A stretch of 5,075 bases of DNA, taken from the NCBI GenBank assembly GCA_964478455.1, contig CAYZJD010000341.1:1-5075 (forward strand), written 5' to 3'. The notes under the pieces were generated by a model, which ran no database searches, was not told the origin of the DNA, and worked only from the letters and a program-made list of their open reading frames with translations. Each line of letters begins with the position of its first letter. Position 1 is the stretch's first letter. Shown here piece after piece: positions 1 through 5,075 of this stretch. The position numbers and the translations under genes are program-made. This DNA comes from CAYZJD01 sp964478455 (GTDB lineage: Bacteria > Acidobacteriota > Terriglobia > Bryobacterales > Bryobacteraceae).

Positions 1-232
1 TCTCTCGAGTGACGTTGGTGGCTTCGTCCTTCAGTACGACTTTGGCATTGGGAACGACCGCATCGGTCGAGTCAGTCACCGTGGCGCTTAACGATCCACT
101 GGCGACCTGGCCGGACAGCGGCAGTTGGAGCAAGAGCAAGAGTACGATCAAAAGGGTGAGAGAGACAGTTGCGTTTCTGACTAAGATTGTTCCCGGACCG
201 GATCTGGCTCCGGGAGACGTTCGTTGGTGCAT
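1..232 (-). CDS. N-terminus of a secreted CarboxypepD_reg-like protein, probably an Oar-like TonB-dependent receptor (partial, runs off left edge)
   Basis: The minus strand is open from an ATG at 232-230 to the window edge, giving 77 residues. It starts with an arginine-rich n-region (residues 1-20), then a strongly hydrophobic stretch (about 21-40, containing VLLLLLQLPLSG), which reads as a Sec signal peptide with cleavage around residues 41-46. After it comes SGSLSATVTDSTDAVVPNAK and then VVLKDEATNVTRE, the first beta-strands of a carboxypeptidase-regulatory-like domain (family form: G-x-V-x-D-x-S-G-A-V-V-P-x-A-x-V). In Acidobacteria this arrangement is usual for outer-membrane Oar-like TonB-dependent receptors of about 1000 residues; that identity is inference, since the barrel is outside the window. 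The start is well supported: an in-frame TAG directly precedes the ATG, GGAGGG lies 6 bases upstream, and no other start codon precedes the hydrophobic segment. Alternative: another secreted protein with an Ig-like or CarboxypepD_reg domain. Confidence 0.78.
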   Translation of the reverse strand, partial: MHQRTSPGARSGPGTILVRNATVSLTLLIVLLLLLQLPLSGQVASGSLSATVTDSTDAVVPNAKVVLKDEATNVTRE

Positions 233-238
233 CTAAAG

Positions 239-244
239 CCCTCC
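239..244 (-). promoter_or_regulatory. Strong ribosome binding site of the receptor-like gene
   Basis: On the minus strand GGAGGG sits 6 bases upstream of the ATG at 232-230. This near-perfect Shine-Dalgarno match at ideal spacing fixes the start of the left-edge gene. It lies inside the last codons of the upstream in-frame open stretch, whose TAG (235-233) abuts the ATG. Confidence 0.8.
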
Positions 245-303
245 ATGAAGATGATGAGTCGGCGCGAAAGGCGACGATGATATTCGGTCCTCCGACGGTT
301 GCG

Positions 304-321
304 CGGCGCGAAAGAGCGCCG
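304..321 (-). other. GC-rich hairpin in the leader
   Basis: CGGCGC (304-309) and GCGCCG (316-321) form a perfect 6-bp stem with a 6-base loop. Two further pairs (301-324, 302-323) are possible beyond one mismatch. It lies about 70 bases before the receptor-like ATG and is not followed by a T-run, so it is not an intrinsic terminator. A role in RNA folding or stability is possible but unproven. Confidence 0.35.
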
Positions 322-432
322 TGCGCCCATCGCCGGACCCGGGGCGAAATTCGAACATCAGGACTTCCCAGGTACTTGCTCGCGCGGTGGACGCCACCAG
401 TTGTTGTGAGCCCAAGGAAGACGAGGGTGATC

Positions 433-448
433 CAGCTTTTCGAAGCTG
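433..448. other. Perfect short hairpin with TTCG loop (plus strand)
   Basis: CAGCTT (433-438), TTCG (439-442) and AAGCTG (443-448) form a perfect 6-bp stem closed by a tetraloop. Read as plus-strand RNA the loop is UUCG; read in the leader direction it is CGAA. No T-run follows in either direction. It may be a leader RNA structure or chance. Confidence 0.35.
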
Positions 449-515
449 CGTTATTCGTGACGGCTGCGAACCGCGCCGACAGCGTCCGCCAGCCTTAACA
501 AGCTCAAGTTCGAAG

Positions 516-537
516 GCCCGCCCAAGAAGGCGCGGGC
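516..537 (-). other. GC-rich hairpin in the leader
   Basis: GCCCGC (516-521) pairs with GCGGGC (532-537) around a 10-base loop. In the leader direction an alternative pairing of 4 plus 3 base pairs around a 2-base bulge is also possible. No T-run follows in the minus direction, so it does not look like a terminator. Confidence 0.35.
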
Positions 538-682
538 TGCGGGGGTGACAGGAAGGACACATTCCAAACGATCGCCGCGCCACATGATTCGGCGGCTGGC
601 TGCCGCCAAACCAGGCAGGATCACCTCTTCTCTCCGAGCGCAGACGGCCCGCGGCAGTCTGCATGTTCGACCCCTGCGTCCT

Positions 683-736
683 AGGGTAGTGGAAAAATAC
701 TAAAGAGTCAAGTACTCTTTTTCTAACTTTTTGTTT
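683..736 (-). promoter_or_regulatory. Predicted sigma-70-type promoter with UP-like A-tracts for the receptor-like gene
   Basis: On the minus strand TTGACT (711-706, one mismatch from TTGACA) is followed after exactly 17 bases by TACCCT (688-683), which keeps the key TA...T positions of a -10 box. Upstream of the -35 are A-tracts at 722-718 and 732-728, centred 10 bases apart and so in helical phase, plus AAA at 736-734. They lie where an UP element would bind the RNA polymerase alpha subunit. The block is conspicuously AT-rich in a GC-rich window. Transcription would begin near 677-675, giving a leader of about 440 bases before the ATG at 232. The assignment is from sequence alone; the -10 is weak outside its conserved positions. 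Confidence 0.55.
702..720. other. AT-rich inverted repeat overlapping the predicted -35 box
   Basis: AAAGAGT (702-708), loop CAAGT, ACTCTTT (714-720) form a perfect 7-bp inverted repeat. On the plus strand it runs directly into TTTTTC, and on the minus strand it is followed by TTTAGTATTTTT, so it could act as a weak bidirectional intrinsic terminator after gltD. It also overlaps the TTGACT box at 706-711, so it could instead be an operator for a dimeric regulator. The stem is short and AT-rich, so either role is tentative. Confidence 0.4.
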
Positions 737-768
737 CTTAAGCTACTTCCTCGTTGGTTCAAGATGAA

Positions 769-789
769 TTGGCCGGGGCCACCGGCCAA
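769..789 (-). terminator. Strong hairpin just after gltD (probable 3' end / terminator-like)
   Basis: TTGGCCGG (769-776) and CCGGCCAA (782-789) form a perfect 8-bp GC-rich stem with a 5-base loop. It begins 15 bases past the gltD stop codon (805-807) in the direction of transcription. The following minus-strand bases (TTCATCTTG) are only mildly T-rich, so this may be a 3'-end stabilising hairpin or an atypical terminator rather than a classic one. The inverted repeat at 702-720 lies about 50 bases further on and may back it up. Confidence 0.5.
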
Positions 790-804
790 CGGAATCGACT
801 GTTG

Positions 805-2244
<1,440 letters not shown>

Positions 2245-2270
2245 GGTGATGGTTGGCTGGTTCCGCTCCC

Positions 2271-5075
<2,805 letters not shown>

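Larger units (their letters stand above)
233..675 (-). other. Long untranslated leader / intergenic stretch before the receptor-like gene
   Basis: About 440 bases separate the predicted transcription start (near 675) from the receptor-like ATG. I find no convincing gene, tRNA or known riboswitch here on either strand. The stretch contains several short perfect hairpins (304-321, 433-448, 516-537), an 11-base direct repeat CGGCGCGAAAG (260-270 and 304-314 on the plus strand), and three TTCGAA sites (350, 439, 509). One minus-strand frame is open over its whole length: ATG at 664, TAG at 233-235, 143 codons. The product is dominated by Arg, Ser, Pro and Gly with no recognisable domain, as expected of non-coding GC-rich DNA. 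A plausible AGGGG lies 6 bases before that ATG, so a translated leader cannot be excluded, but it is not called as a gene. Confidence 0.5.

Noticed and set aside
9..236. Short plus-strand open frame at the left edge
   Set aside because: It is antisense to the signal peptide and CarboxypepD_reg start, which has a much better ribosome binding site and family match.
187..548. Small plus-strand frames in the gltD-receptor gap (187-498, 321-548)
   Set aside because: No ribosome binding site, no recognisable domain and composition typical of non-coding GC-rich DNA.
233..804. Possible tRNA, small RNA, riboswitch, CRISPR or mobile element in the gap
   Set aside because: No cloverleaf, no regular repeats with spacers, no terminal inverted repeats with a transposase and no riboswitch class that I recognise; only short hairpins are present.

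Overview
The window is GC-rich throughout, apart from one short AT-rich patch near 700-740. Everything supportable as coding reads on the minus strand. The largest part is the glutamate synthase (GOGAT) operon: gltB, whose 5' end lies beyond the right edge, followed after 26 bases by a complete gltD. At the left edge is the start of a third minus-strand gene, a secreted or outer-membrane protein with a signal peptide and the opening strand of a carboxypeptidase-regulatory-like (CarboxypepD_reg) plug. In Acidobacteria this N-terminus is typical of very large Oar-like TonB-dependent receptors. That similarity, the GC content and the plant/actinobacterial-style cysteine spacing of GltD together suggest an acidobacterium. 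This is an inference from motifs, not a database match.

Layout in transcription order, right to left: 5075-2271 is gltB (C-terminal two thirds); 2270-2245 is a short spacer; 2244-805 is gltD; 804-676 holds 3' hairpins and then an AT-rich promoter block; about 675-233 is a long leader without a convincing gene; 232-1 is the start of the receptor-like gene. The promoter block contains phased A-tracts, TTGACT, a 17-base spacer and TACCCT. It would give the receptor-like gene its own transcript with a leader of about 440 bases.

GltB and GltD form the bacterial NADPH-type glutamate synthase. GltD passes electrons from NAD(P)H through FAD and iron-sulfur clusters to the FMN and 3Fe-4S cluster of GltB, where ammonia released from glutamine converts 2-oxoglutarate to glutamate. 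All key motifs visible in both subunits are intact. The receptor-like gene has no evident functional link to GOGAT.

No mobile element, CRISPR array, tRNA or rRNA, and no clear new system, is visible. What most deserves a second look is the unannotated gene start at the left edge and the promoter and long leader in front of it.
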